64,000 nt of DNA from an uncultured Burkholderiales bacterium (GCA_903932865.1 CAIZHQ010000005.1:1-64000), one strand, 5' to 3'; counted from the stretch's first letter, positions 19,259 to 28,092 are shown. Translations and numbers: made by a program. Notes: a model not told the origin generated them from the letters alone.

Positions 19259-20383
19259 TCAGATGATGATCAGCTCGGCCCGCAGGCTGCCGGTGCTTTT
19301 GAGGGCTTCGAGAATGGCGATCAGGGACGATGGCGTTGCACCCACTTGGTTGACCGCGTCCACGATCTGGCGCAGGTCGACGCCGGGCTGGAACAAGAAC
19401 ATCGGGTTCTTGGGTTCGGTCACAGCGATTTCGGCGTTTTGCACCGGGGCTGTCTGGCCCGCACTCAGGGGGTTGGGTTGCGAGACTTCGTTGGTCGCGG
19501 AAATGGCCACCGAGATGGTGCCGTGCGCCACGGCCGCAGCCGTCACGCGCACATTGCGGCTGATGACCACGGTCCCGGTGCGGGAGTTGATCACGACGCG
19601 GGCAGGAGGCTCGCCGGGCACCACGTCCAGGTTTTCCACCATGCTCATGAAGGCCACGCGCTGAGACATGTCGGTGGGTGCTCGGATGGCCAGGGACATG
19701 CCGTCGATGGCGCGGGCTGTGCCTTCGCCAAAACTTTTGTTGACGGCGTTCACGATGGCCGTGGTGGTGGTGAAGTCTGATTCGCGCACGTTCATGACCA
19801 CGTGGTCAGAGCTCTCGAAGGGGGTGTCGACCATGCGTTCAACCGTGGCACCATTGGGCACGCGGGCCGAGGTGGGGACACCGATATTGACTTTCGAGCC
19901 GGCCGCGTTGGCGTCGATGCCCGTGGCTGTGAGCGCCCCTTGGGCAATGCCATACACCTCGCCGTCCACGCCACGCAGGCTGGTCAACAGCAAGTTGCCG
20001 CCGCGCAAATTAGAAGCTTTGCCGATGGCCGAGACGTTGATGTCAATTCGTTGGCCCGGCTTGGCAAAAGGGGGCAGCTCGGCGGTCACCATTACAGCGG
20101 CCACGTTCTTGATGTCGATTTTGCCGGCGGTGGTGCCTTGTTCGAAATCCGACAGGGGGCCGTCCAAGCTGACGCCCATGCGGCTGAGCATGGACTTCAT
20201 GCTTTGTGCGGTGAAGGACACATCTGAGCCATCCCCCGTGCCTTGTAAGCCTACGACCAGGCCGTAGCCAATGAGTTGGTTGGTGCGGCCAGCGGCCACG
20301 CTGGCCAGGTCTTTGATGCGGTCAGCCCAGGCGGTGCCCGAGGTGGCCAGCAGCAGCATGAGGGAAATCAGGGCGGTTTTCAT
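19259..20383 (-). CDS. flgI: Flagellar P-ring protein FlgI
   Basis: 374 residues. Sec signal peptide MKTALISLMLLLATSGTAWA with cleavage after AWA. The mature protein begins DRIKDLASVAAGRTNQLIGYGLVVGLQGTGDG, the family hallmark, and ends in a domain with VDLRQIVDAVNQVGATPSSLIAILEALK. It forms the periplasmic P ring around the rod and needs FlgA for assembly; flgA is in the window at 28109. It lies 26 nt downstream of flgH. Confidence 0.96.
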   Translation of the reverse strand: MKTALISLMLLLATSGTAWADRIKDLASVAAGRTNQLIGYGLVVGLQGTGDGSDVSFTAQSMKSMLSRMGVSLDGPLSDFEQGTTAGKIDIKNVAAVMVTAELPPFAKPGQRIDINVSAIGKASNLRGGNLLLTSLRGVDGEVYGIAQGALTATGIDANAAGSKVNIGVPTSARVPNGATVERMVDTPFESSDHVVMNVRESDFTTTTAIVNAVNKSFGEGTARAIDGMSLAIRAPTDMSQRVAFMSMVENLDVVPGEPPARVVINSRTGTVVISRNVRVTAAAVAHGTISVAISATNEVSQPNPLSAGQTAPVQNAEIAVTEPKNPMFLFQPGVDLRQIVDAVNQVGATPSSLIAILEALKSTGSLRAELIII

Positions 20384-20409
20384 AGGGGGCCTTTTGGGGT
20401 GTCCATCGC

Positions 20410-21138
20410 TCAGAAAGGCCAGATCTTGAGCAAGGCCTTGGTGCCCCAGCCCGTCTTGGCCACCGCCGCCATGTCGCCGGTACCGCGGTAGGCAATTTGG
20501 GCATTGGCCAGGCGACGTGACTGCACCATGTTGTTAGGGGACACATCGTCGGGCCGGATGATGCCGCTGACCTGGATGACCTCGGCGCCTTCCGTCAGGG
20601 CCAGTTGTTTTTCGCCGCGCACCATGAGGTTGCCGTTGGCCAACACCTCGACCACGGTGACCGACACCGCACCCGTCAGGCTGGCGCTTTGGCCTGCTGT
20701 GCCCACGCCGGTGCTTTTGATGCTCGATTCGTTCAGGTTGACACCATTGAGCACGCCGCCGAGCGTGGTGCCCAAAATTTTGGTAGGCAGTGCCAGGTTC
20801 TGGATTTTGGACACCAGACCACTGGGCACGACATTGTTTTCGGCATCGCGCGAGACGGTGCCTTTTTGCTCGCGACCAGCTCGGGTCGACTCGTCGAGCA
20901 CCACCGTGATCAGATCGCCGACGCGGTAGTTGCGGCCGCGGCCAAAAAAGTTGTCGCTGTGCCGACCGTTGTAGATGGCGCCTGTGGCCATGCGTGGCTT
21001 TTCGACGGCCACGGGCAAGACGGGCGCAAACTCGGGGGAGTGCGCCAAAGGCTCGGGGGCGGTCGCGCAACCGCCGAGGCCCAGGGCCAGCAAGCCCAGG
21101 GTTGAAACGCGTGTCATGAAATGGATGCGGGCTGTCAT
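20410..21138 (-). CDS. flgH: Flagellar L-ring lipoprotein FlgH
   Basis: 242 residues, or 235 if translation starts at the second Met. The lipobox LGLGGC sets the lipidated Cys at about residue 24. The family motifs GRNYRVGDLITVVLDESTRA and GNLMVRGEKQLALTEGAEVIQVSGIIRP are present. It forms the outer-membrane L ring. Only 7 nt separate it from flgG upstream. Confidence 0.95.
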   Translation of the reverse strand: MTARIHFMTRVSTLGLLALGLGGCATAPEPLAHSPEFAPVLPVAVEKPRMATGAIYNGRHSDNFFGRGRNYRVGDLITVVLDESTRAGREQKGTVSRDAENNVVPSGLVSKIQNLALPTKILGTTLGGVLNGVNLNESSIKSTGVGTAGQSASLTGAVSVTVVEVLANGNLMVRGEKQLALTEGAEVIQVSGIIRPDDVSPNNMVQSRRLANAQIAYRGTGDMAAVAKTGWGTKALLKIWPF

Positions 21139-21145
21139 CGCGGGC

Positions 21146-21931
21146 TTACATGTTGTTGTTCAGGAAGCGCAGCATGCCGTCCACGGCAGAGATGGCTTTG
21201 GAGTTGATTTCGTAGGCGCGTTGGGTCTCGATCATGTTGACCATTTCTTCCACCACGTTCACGTTGGATGCTTCCAGCGCCCCTTGCATCAACTGGCCTG
21301 CACCGGCTTGGCCAGGCTGTGAGACCACGGGTGCACCACTGGCAGTCGTTTCCTTGAGCATGTTCTGGCCAAGGGCTTGCAGTCCAGCAGGGTTGGAAAA
21401 GCGGGCAATTTGAATCTGACCCAGCACCTGGGCGCCGCCGCCTGCCGCGGTCTCCACCGACACTGTGCCATCCTGGCCGATCGAGATGCTGGCCACGTTG
21501 GGGGGGATGTTGATGGCCGGCTGCAAAGGCGCGCCGTTGGCGGTGACCAGCTGACCGGTGGCCGAGAGCTTGAAGCTGCCGTCACGCGAATAAGCAATCG
21601 TGCCGTCAGGCTGGGAGATCTGGAAAAAGCCATCACCTTGCACCGCCATGTCCAGCGCATTTTTGGTGGTCACCAAACTGCCTTGGGTATGGGTTTTTTC
21701 GGTGGCCACGATGCGCACACCGGTGCCCAGCATCAAGCCCGTGGGGGCTTGTGCGTCGGCGCCCACCTGGGCCCCGGGTTGGCGCAGGTTCTGGTAGAGC
21801 ATGTCTTCGAAGGTGGCGCGGTCGCGCTTGAAGCCCGTCGTGTTGACGTTGGCCAGGTTGTTCGAGATGACCGACATGCGCGTTTGCTGCGCATCCAGGC
21901 CGGTCTTGGCAATCCACATTGAGGCATCCAT
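21146..21931 (-). CDS. flgG: Distal rod protein FlgG
   Basis: 261 residues, the standard length. N-terminal [25 protein letters not shown] and the FlgG-specific [20 protein letters not shown]-terminal [33 protein letters not shown]. It forms the distal rod in the periplasm. Confidence 0.97.
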   Translation of the reverse strand: MDASMWIAKTGLDAQQTRMSVISNNLANVNTTGFKRDRATFEDMLYQNLRQPGAQVGADAQAPTGLMLGTGVRIVATEKTHTQGSLVTTKNALDMAVQGDGFFQISQPDGTIAYSRDGSFKLSATGQLVTANGAPLQPAINIPPNVASISIGQDGTVSVETAAGGGAQVLGQIQIARFSNPAGLQALGQNMLKETTASGAPVVSQPGQAGAGQLMQGALEASNVNVVEEMVNMIETQRAYEINSKAISAVDGMLRFLNNNM

Positions 21932-21950
21932 GGGGCTCTCCTGTCAGGTG

Positions 21951-22712
21951 TTAAGCGGCTTTCATCATGGAAGCGCCGGACTCGTCGAGTCCTTTCATTT
22001 CCTTGATGATGCGAATCTGGGTTTCAAAACTGCGCGAGTGATCGATCAAGCGGGTCATGGCAGAAATGGCACTGACGTTGCTGCCCTCCAGGGCTTGCGG
22101 AATCACTTTGGGCAGTTGATCTCCCAATGCAATGTCTGTGCCATCGGGTTTTTCCGACACCTTGAACAGACCATCCGGTCGTCTGCCCAGGCTCACGCCT
22201 GTGACATCGCGCAAACGCAAGCGGTCGATCAAGACCTCGGCGGCGGGTCCGACCTGGGCCGGGTCGCGTGCATATATGCTGCCATCCGGGTTGACGTTGA
22301 CCGTCAGCCCCGGAGGGATGGTGATGGGACCGGCCTCGCCCAGCACCAAGTGGCCAGAGCCGTTTTCCAGCTGCCCCTGGATGTTCACTTTCAGATCACC
22401 CCGGCGCGTGAAAGCCAAGTCGCCATTGGGCGCCTGTACCGTCAACACAGCGGTGCCGGCCAAGGCCACGTCCATGGGACGGCCGGTGGCCATGACCGGT
22501 CCGGAGTCCATGCGAATGCGGTCTTGTGAAGTGGTTTGAGCCTGGAAGCGAGAGTCAAAACCTGCGCCCTCGATTTTCACCGATTGCAAAGCCACGTCGT
22601 AACTGCTTTTGAAGCCCACCGTGGACACGTTGGCCAGGTCGTTGACCAGGATCTGGCGTGCCGTGGCCTGCTCTTTGATGGTGGCGTTCGAGGTGAAGAC
22701 AAGGCGGTCCAT
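21951..22712 (-). CDS. flgF: Proximal rod protein FlgF
   Basis: 253 residues. N-terminus MDRLVFTSNATIKEQATARQ with LVNDLANVSTVGFK, the rod-protein motif; C-terminus SNVSAISAMTRLIDHSRSFETQIRIIKEM. The internal DLAFTRRGDLKVNIQGQLENG stretch is typical of FlgF/FlgG. It lies between flgE and flgG in the operon. Confidence 0.94.
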   Translation of the reverse strand: MDRLVFTSNATIKEQATARQILVNDLANVSTVGFKSSYDVALQSVKIEGAGFDSRFQAQTTSQDRIRMDSGPVMATGRPMDVALAGTAVLTVQAPNGDLAFTRRGDLKVNIQGQLENGSGHLVLGEAGPITIPPGLTVNVNPDGSIYARDPAQVGPAAEVLIDRLRLRDVTGVSLGRRPDGLFKVSEKPDGTDIALGDQLPKVIPQALEGSNVSAISAMTRLIDHSRSFETQIRIIKEMKGLDESGASMMKAA

Positions 22713-22753
22713 GGTGCGGCTCTCTGGGGTTCAGTCGTGGTCGGTTCAGGGCA

Positions 22754-25141
22754 TCACGCACGGATGTTGATGATCGCGCTGGTCATGGTGGAGCTGGTTT
22801 CAATCGCTTTGGCGTTGGCCTGGAAGTTACGCTGCGCGGTGATCAGGTCCACCAGCTCTTGCGTCAAGTCCACGTTGGCACGCTCGGTGGCACCCGCGCG
22901 GATCGAACCGAAACCGGCCGAACCGGCTTCGCCGACTTTGGCGACACCTGAGGTGGCCGAGGCCAAGTAACTGGCATCACCCACCTGACGCAGGCCGGAC
23001 GGGCTGGAGAAGTTGGCCAGCACGATCTTGCCCAAGGACACTTGAGAGCCATTGGAGTAGGTCGCATTGACCAGACCGTCCACACCGATGTTCAGACCCA
23101 TCAACTCGCCTTCAGGGGCGCCGTCTTGCGACTGTGAGAGCACCGCGAATGCGCTGGAGTATTGGGTGGACTTGGTGAAGTCGATGGACATCGTCAGGGC
23201 ACCCTTACCACCCGCCAAGAACGCGGTTTCAAAGGGCATGCCGGTCAGTGGCGAGATGGGTTTTCCGGTCAGGTCGAAGCTCAGCTCCCCGCGGTCCAAG
23301 TAAACAGGCCACCATTCGGTTTGGGTTGACAGCCCTGCGGCGTCTTCGGTTTGAACGCCATTTTTAACAAATTGCAGCGCGCCGTTTTCCGTGAATTGGG
23401 TCAATTTTTTCCACTCGCTGGTGGAGCCAAAGTTCATTTCGGTGTTGGCCAAGCCCCAGTCCGCAGAGCCGGTGACCTGGATCGCAGAGTTTTCACCAGT
23501 GGTGCCCGTGGTGAACACGAATTGTTTGACCTTGGGGTCGAAGTTGACCGTGACACCGGACACTTTGCGGCCGGTGGCCGGGTCGATTTTGCCGTTGATG
23601 CTGTCTTGCAGGGCCTTGGCAAAACTGTCGATGTTGGTGTAAGTGGTGGGGAATGGCAGTTCCGTCTTGAAGGCATAACCATCCACCGACACAAAAAAGT
23701 CTTTGTTGGACGACGAGGTGCTGATGCTTTTGGTGGTGTTGATGGTCATGGTCTCACCGCGCAAAACCGCAGGTTCACTGGCTTTGCCGCGCACAGCCTC
23801 GGTGGCCGATGAGGTCACGGTCAAGTTGGGTGAGTCGGTCAGGCCCAACAAAGCGATGGCTTTGGCGTCAGCGCCGCTGACCACAATGCTGGAACCATCG
23901 CCTGTGGTGCCCGAGGCAATGGAGAACCTGGCGGTGTCAGGGTCAAAAGCAACGGTGATGCCGAAACGGGCGTTTTGTATGGCCGGGGTGCCTGCAACGA
24001 CGGGTGTCACGCCTGGGGCCGAACCTGGCGTGGCCGGTGTTTCGGGCAATGAACCGAGTACGTTGTTGATGGCAATTTCAACGTTGCGCGCCAACACTTC
24101 GGGGTCTTGGTCGCCGGCTTTCAGGGTGTAGGTGATGGTTTGATCGGTCGCGGCGGCACTTTGGTTGGCTGCGGGGGCATCGGCTTTGATCTTGAAACTC
24201 AAGGTGCCGGATGTGGCGTTGACCAAGGTGCCATTGACGTAGTTGGCCGCAGCCAGTGCACCGCCCACGGCCGTGGCTGGGGAGGATCGTCGGATGTCGG
24301 TCAATTGGTCCAGCGAAAACATCTCGGTGGTGCCGGAGCTGGGGACCACACGGGGGTCGCTCTTGGGCAGCACATCGCCATACTTGTTGACAAACAGAGT
24401 GCCACCGACTTTGTCGGTCGCTTGCTGCAAAGCGGGTTTGACTTGGGTGTCGCCCACAAAAAAGTAGGTTTGCCATTTGGAGCTGGGGGGCGTTTGGTCT
24501 TGGCTGGCGTTTTGGGTTTTGGCGTAGTACACCGTGGCCAGGTAGCCGTTGCCACCGCTGTCGTATACCGTCAAGGCGGTGCTTTTGTTGTAAGTGCTGG
24601 GGTTGCTGCGGTCAAATTCGGCCGTGATCACGGCCGAGTCGGCCGGCAGGTTCAGGCCCAGTTGGATTTGGGTGGTTTCAACCGCTTCGCCAGAGGTTTT
24701 GGGGGGAATGGTCAGGGCGTTCAGGTCGGTCAAGTCGGCCTTGCCGGACGAGTCCACCGAGGCGGCCATCAGGCGTTGCCCAGTGGAGTTGACGACGTTG
24801 TTTTGGTCGTTCAGGGTGAACGAGCCGTTGCGGGTGTAAATGTCTTGCAGACCATCGGGCGTTTTGAGCGGGAAGAAACCGTCGCCCGTGATGGCCAGAT
24901 CGAGCGAGTTGCCCGAGGTCGAGATGTTGCCCTGGCTGAATTCCTGGCTCACCTGCTTGAGCGAAACGCCTTGGCCAATGTTGCTGGACGATTTTTGCAA
25001 GGGCGATGTCGAGAAAATATCACCGAAGTCGGCCCTGGAGCGCTTGAAGCCCGAGGTGCCCACGTTGGCGATGTTGTTGGAGGTGACGGCCAACTGTGCG
25101 GTGGCAGAGTTCAGTCCGGTGAGCGAGGTATAGAACGACAT
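22754..25141 (-). CDS. flgE: Flagellar hook protein FlgE, enlarged
   Basis: 795 residues, close to twice the common 400-450. N-terminal MSFYTSLTGLNSATAQLAV with SNNIANVGTSGFKRSRADF, and C-terminal domain with TQELVDLITAQRNFQANAKAIETSS, are canonical. The D2-like region is expanded (about 290-600): it carries a Pro/Ala-rich linker (SLPETPATPGSAPGVTPVV) and repeated FDPD/FDPK beta modules. The hook surface is therefore probably bulkier than usual, a feature also seen in flgK of this operon. Confidence 0.95.
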   Translation of the reverse strand: MSFYTSLTGLNSATAQLAVTSNNIANVGTSGFKRSRADFGDIFSTSPLQKSSSNIGQGVSLKQVSQEFSQGNISTSGNSLDLAITGDGFFPLKTPDGLQDIYTRNGSFTLNDQNNVVNSTGQRLMAASVDSSGKADLTDLNALTIPPKTSGEAVETTQIQLGLNLPADSAVITAEFDRSNPSTYNKSTALTVYDSGGNGYLATVYYAKTQNASQDQTPPSSKWQTYFFVGDTQVKPALQQATDKVGGTLFVNKYGDVLPKSDPRVVPSSGTTEMFSLDQLTDIRRSSPATAVGGALAAANYVNGTLVNATSGTLSFKIKADAPAANQSAAATDQTITYTLKAGDQDPEVLARNVEIAINNVLGSLPETPATPGSAPGVTPVVAGTPAIQNARFGITVAFDPDTARFSIASGTTGDGSSIVVSGADAKAIALLGLTDSPNLTVTSSATEAVRGKASEPAVLRGETMTINTTKSISTSSSNKDFFVSVDGYAFKTELPFPTTYTNIDSFAKALQDSINGKIDPATGRKVSGVTVNFDPKVKQFVFTTGTTGENSAIQVTGSADWGLANTEMNFGSTSEWKKLTQFTENGALQFVKNGVQTEDAAGLSTQTEWWPVYLDRGELSFDLTGKPISPLTGMPFETAFLAGGKGALTMSIDFTKSTQYSSAFAVLSQSQDGAPEGELMGLNIGVDGLVNATYSNGSQVSLGKIVLANFSSPSGLRQVGDASYLASATSGVAKVGEAGSAGFGSIRAGATERANVDLTQELVDLITAQRNFQANAKAIETSSTMTSAIINIRA

Positions 25142-25195
25142 GCTGGAAAGCTCCTGTGAGGCGTGGGGTGTGAATGTGTTGGGGCGTTGGCGGGC

Positions 25196-25885
25196 TTAAA
25201 TGCCCACGCGCTTGACGTCGGTCAGCAGCATGGTTTTGCCACCGTCGACTTCGACGCTGACGCTGCCATCGGCCGGGTTGCTGGAAATCGCGCGGACCGT
25301 GGACAAGGTGCTGACCGGAACCGGGACACTCTTGCCATTGACCACGGCGGTCGCGCTCAGGCGATAAAGGCCGCTGGGCACAGGGTTTTCTGCGGCGTCC
25401 TTGCCGTTCCATGAAATCGGGGTGGTGCCTGGCACTTGCGGACCTGCGACCAGCTCCTGCACCAGACGGCCTTGGCTGTCGAACACGCTGACCTGAACGC
25501 CGCTGGCGCCCATCGGCAAGTCGATGCTGCCGTCGATCGAACCACCTGACGTCAACTGCGTGGGGGTATCGGTCACCGACACTTTTTTCCCGATCAACGC
25601 GGCACTGCCCAGCATGCGCTCGCCTGACATGGAGGTGACGAATTTGTCCAGTGAGCCCTGCATGTTGGTCAGCGCTTCGAGCTGCGAAAACTGCGCGAGC
25701 TGGGCCACAAAAGCTTCGTTCTTGACAGGTTCCAGGGGGTTCTGGTTTTGCAACTGCGCGGTGAACAAGGTCAGGAATTCCTGCTTGCCCATGTCCTCGT
25801 TGGTTTTCTTGGCCGCTTCTTTCACGTCTTCGTAGCGCGAGACGTTCTTGAGCAGGCTAGACGATGTCACATTGGGGGTGGCCAT
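25196..25885 (-). CDS. flgD: Hook-capping protein FlgD
   Basis: 229 residues. FlgD N-terminal motif GKQEFLTLFTAQLQNQNPLEPV (about 33-54) followed by FVAQLAQFSQLEALTNM; C-terminal FlgD Ig-like and Tudor-like domains with VSVFDSQGRLVQEL and WNGKDAAENPVPSGLYRL. It caps the growing hook. It lies 14 nt after flgC and before flgE. Confidence 0.95.
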   Translation of the reverse strand: MATPNVTSSSLLKNVSRYEDVKEAAKKTNEDMGKQEFLTLFTAQLQNQNPLEPVKNEAFVAQLAQFSQLEALTNMQGSLDKFVTSMSGERMLGSAALIGKKVSVTDTPTQLTSGGSIDGSIDLPMGASGVQVSVFDSQGRLVQELVAGPQVPGTTPISWNGKDAAENPVPSGLYRLSATAVVNGKSVPVPVSTLSTVRAISSNPADGSVSVEVDGGKTMLLTDVKRVGI

Positions 25886-25899
25886 AGGGTGCTTTCAGG

Positions 25900-26325
25900 T
25901 CAGGCCTTGGAGATGTCCAGCGTGCGCATCATCAGTTGACGCGCCGTGTTGATCACTTCGACGTTGTTTTGGTAAGAGCGCGCGGCGGCCATCATTTCGA
26001 CCATCTCTGTGACTTCGCTCACGTTGGTCTGGTAGACGTAACCGTCCTTGTCGGCCAAGGGGTTGTTCGGGTCGGACACACGGCGCGGCGGTGCGGTGTC
26101 ATCGGCCATGCGGTCGATCTTGACCCCGCCCACATAAGGCGCGCCGTTGTTGGTCATTTGCGAATCCATGAGGGCCTTGAACACCGGGCGTTTGGCGCGA
26201 AAAGCGTCTTGCTCGGTGGTGGCCACGGTGCCTGCGTTGGCCAGGTTGGAGGCGGTGGCGTTCATGCGGGTCAGCTGCGCGTTGAGCGCCGTGCCGGCGA
26301 TGCCGAAAATATTGTCCATGGCCAT
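25900..26325 (-). CDS. flgC: Proximal rod protein FlgC
   Basis: 141 residues, standard length. N-terminal NIFGIAGTALNAQLTRMNATASNLANA and C-terminal YVYQTNVSEVTEMVEMMAAARSYQNNVEVINTA match the family. It begins 2 nt after the flgB stop. Confidence 0.95.
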   Translation of the reverse strand: MAMDNIFGIAGTALNAQLTRMNATASNLANAGTVATTEQDAFRAKRPVFKALMDSQMTNNGAPYVGGVKIDRMADDTAPPRRVSDPNNPLADKDGYVYQTNVSEVTEMVEMMAAARSYQNNVEVINTARQLMMRTLDISKA

Positions 26326-26327
26326 GA

Positions 26328-26717
26328 TCAGTCTCCTCTCAAGGCTTTGCGCACGCTGCTCACGCGGCTTTCCAGAAAGTTCAGCGTGGCCTGGTAGTCG
26401 GCTGCGGCTTTACCGTATTGGGCTTGTTCGACGCTCATTTCAACGGTGTTGCCGTCGAAAGCGGTGTTGAATGGGGTGCGGTAACGCATGCCATCGGCAT
26501 CGAGCCCCTGGCCCTGTGCAAAGTGGCCTTGACTGGTGGCCTGCATGGCGTTGTCCTGGAATTGGGTCTCTTTCATCACGGCCTTGAAGTCGATGTCCCG
26601 CGCTTTGTAGTTGGGCGTATCGGCGTTGGCGATGTTTTGCGCCAACACTTCCAGGCGTCGGCTTTTGACTTGCAAAGCTTGTTCATGCACACCGAGTGCC
26701 TGGTTTAACAAATTCAT
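26328..26717 (-). CDS. flgB: Proximal rod protein FlgB
   Basis: 129 residues. N-terminal LNQALGVHEQALQVKSRRLEVLAQNIANADTPNYKARDI is diagnostic; C-terminal EQAQYGKAAADYQATLNFLESRVSSV. It is the first gene of the flgBCDEFGHIJ(KL) run. AGGAG lies 7 nt before the ATG, and a sigma-54 promoter lies about 90-105 nt upstream. Confidence 0.96.
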   Translation of the reverse strand: MNLLNQALGVHEQALQVKSRRLEVLAQNIANADTPNYKARDIDFKAVMKETQFQDNAMQATSQGHFAQGQGLDADGMRYRTPFNTAFDGNTVEMSVEQAQYGKAAADYQATLNFLESRVSSVRKALRGD

Positions 26718-26755
26718 CTGGACTCCTGGGGTCGTGGTTTCGATGGACAGGTGTC

Positions 26756-26769
26756 GTCAATTTTTTGAC
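26756..26769. promoter_or_regulatory. FleQ-box-like palindrome in the flgB leader
   Basis: GTCAATTTTTTGAC differs from the Pseudomonas FleQ box (GTCAATAAATTGAC) at three central positions and is a near-perfect dyad. It lies between the sigma-54 promoter and the flgB ATG, as FleQ sites do in the leaders of several pseudomonad flagellar operons. Confidence 0.55.
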
Positions 26770-26778
26770 GAAGGGTGC

Positions 26779-26805
26779 TCAAGTTGAGCGGCTTGTGGTC
26801 GATAG
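26779..26805 (+). promoter_or_regulatory. Orphan sigma-28-type promoter pointing towards the LysM-transglycosylase 3' end
   Basis: Plus strand TCAAGTTG, 11 nt, GTCGATAG, a good FliA match with the usual spacer. No plus-strand gene follows until flgA, 1.3 kb away. A transcript from it would be a short RNA or an antisense RNA to the gene at 26924-28051. Confidence 0.4.
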
Positions 26806-26806
26806 C

Positions 26807-26823
26807 TGCAAAAGCCGTGCCAA
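26807..26823 (-). promoter_or_regulatory. Sigma-54 promoter of the flgB operon
   Basis: Minus strand TTGGCAC, then GGCTT, then TTGCA: a perfect match to the RpoN consensus TTGGCAC-N5-TTGCA. Predicted start near 26795, about 78 nt before the flgB ATG. Confidence 0.85.
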
Positions 26824-26860
26824 GTGAATTTGTTGTCTTTGGGGTTAGACCGATGGACTC

Positions 26861-26897
26861 TTGCCGCCGGGAGCGGCAATTTGCCGTCAGCGGCAAA
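26861..26897. repeat. Two adjacent TTGCCG inverted repeats upstream of the sigma-54 promoter
   Basis: TTGCCGC-N5-GCGGCAA is followed at once by TTTGCCG-N4-CGGCAAA. They lie 40-75 nt upstream of the RpoN element, in the place expected of an enhancer-binding site, but could instead be the terminator or REP-like end of the neighbouring gene. Confidence 0.45.
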
Positions 26898-26923
26898 GCC
26901 CTGCGGCCATGATTTGCCGCTGA

Positions 26924-28051
26924 TCAGCGCAACACTGTGGGCGGTGTGTTGGCCACCTCGTCGTACAGGCGGGCCACACCGCCTTTGCCCACCACGCCCA
27001 GCACAGGCGCAACCGCATCGCGAGGCGCCTGGGGCAGCACGGCGTTGGTCAGGGTGTGCAGCCCGGCCAGGATGGAATTGCGCGTGATGGGCGCCCGCGT
27101 GTCTTGCCCGACATGCAGGTAACGCGCCTGCGGCCCGGCAATGGGCAGCGGCGCGTCGGGCCGCGTTTCTTGCCGGGCAGCCGGGGTCAGCACCGTCAGG
27201 TACAGATCATCCAGTCCGACCGGGGGGCCTTTGACACGCAGTCCGGCTTGTGAGAAATAACGGTCCACCAGGTCCAACTGCTGCAGCAGACCCATGCCCA
27301 AAATCGCCCGGGGGTTGTCCTTGAAGCCCACCGAGGCGGCGCCCCGGTTGGGGCCATCGCAAAACTGGATGATGCCGTGGCAGTTGCCATTGCTGGCCTG
27401 GGGGTTCATGCCGCCGCTCTCCATCAGGCTCAGGCGGGCAAAGTCATCGGGTTGAAAGTTGTAGCGGTCGGCCAGCGCCAGGATTTTGTCCTTGACGGCA
27501 GGGGCGTCTGAGGCGTTCACAAAACCCTTGGCGATGGCCCGCTCCAATGTTTTGTCCAGTACCGGGTGCTGTCCGTTAGAGGGCAGATGGCTGGCCCATG
27601 CGCTCGGGCGGTTGGCCAAAGCGTGGGTGGTCGAGGCCGGTGAGGAGGCCAGTTGGGCCACGGACTGCGCGCTGCGCGCATTCAGGTCCAGAGGTCCAGG
27701 GGCTTCACCCCGGGCCAGAGCTGGCATCAGCAGACTGGAGAAATCGATTTTTTGACCCATCAGGATCAGGTTCGGGTTGTCAATCCGGTTGCGTGCGGCC
27801 ACTTGGTGGGCCAGGCGCATGGCCTGATGCTCGGAAATGGGCTGCTGGTTTTGCCGGTAATGGGCCTTGACCAGACCAATCAAGGTGTCCCCTTGCCGCG
27901 CTTGGACCATGCCACTGCGGGGGGACACCTCTGCCAGCACCTGCCCGAAGGCCCCGACGCGGCCTGATGCGGGCAGCAGTCCGCCACTGCCCGTTGGGGC
28001 AGGGGGGCTCAGCGCGGGCAGGCTGGGCAAAGGGGGCAACAGGTTGCTCAT
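26924..28051 (-). CDS. LysM plus lytic transglycosylase-like protein of the flagellar cluster
   Basis: 375 residues from the ATG at 28051. The frame continues upstream but runs antisense into flgA, so that part is discounted. After a Pro-rich start, a LysM domain (about 47-103: VQARQGDTLIGLVKAHY ending NLILMGQKID) is followed by a linker. An SLT/lysozyme-like domain then has the catalytic Glu211 in LSLMESGGMNPQASNG and the pattern GIIQFCDG. No classical signal peptide is visible, so export may be through the flagellar apparatus or another route. Because FlgJ here lacks its muramidase domain, this protein is a good candidate for opening peptidoglycan for the rod (inference). Confidence 0.75.
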   Translation of the reverse strand: MSNLLPPLPSLPALSPPAPTGSGGLLPASGRVGAFGQVLAEVSPRSGMVQARQGDTLIGLVKAHYRQNQQPISEHQAMRLAHQVAARNRIDNPNLILMGQKIDFSSLLMPALARGEAPGPLDLNARSAQSVAQLASSPASTTHALANRPSAWASHLPSNGQHPVLDKTLERAIAKGFVNASDAPAVKDKILALADRYNFQPDDFARLSLMESGGMNPQASNGNCHGIIQFCDGPNRGAASVGFKDNPRAILGMGLLQQLDLVDRYFSQAGLRVKGPPVGLDDLYLTVLTPAARQETRPDAPLPIAGPQARYLHVGQDTRAPITRNSILAGLHTLTNAVLPQAPRDAVAPVLGVVGKGGVARLYDEVANTPPTVLR

Positions 28052-28077
28052 GTCGGTGGCGGGTGTGTCCGGAGGGC

Positions 28078-28092
28078 TGGTCTCGTTTTTGC
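28078..28092 (+). promoter_or_regulatory. Sigma-54-type promoter of flgA
   Basis: TGGTCTCGTTTTTGC has GG and GC correctly spaced and a T-rich -12 flank. Transcription would begin near 28104, almost on the ATG at 28109, which favours a flgA start at 28136 or 28148. A weak FleQ-box-like GTCAAAACTTTCAC lies just downstream at 28117-28130. Confidence 0.45.
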
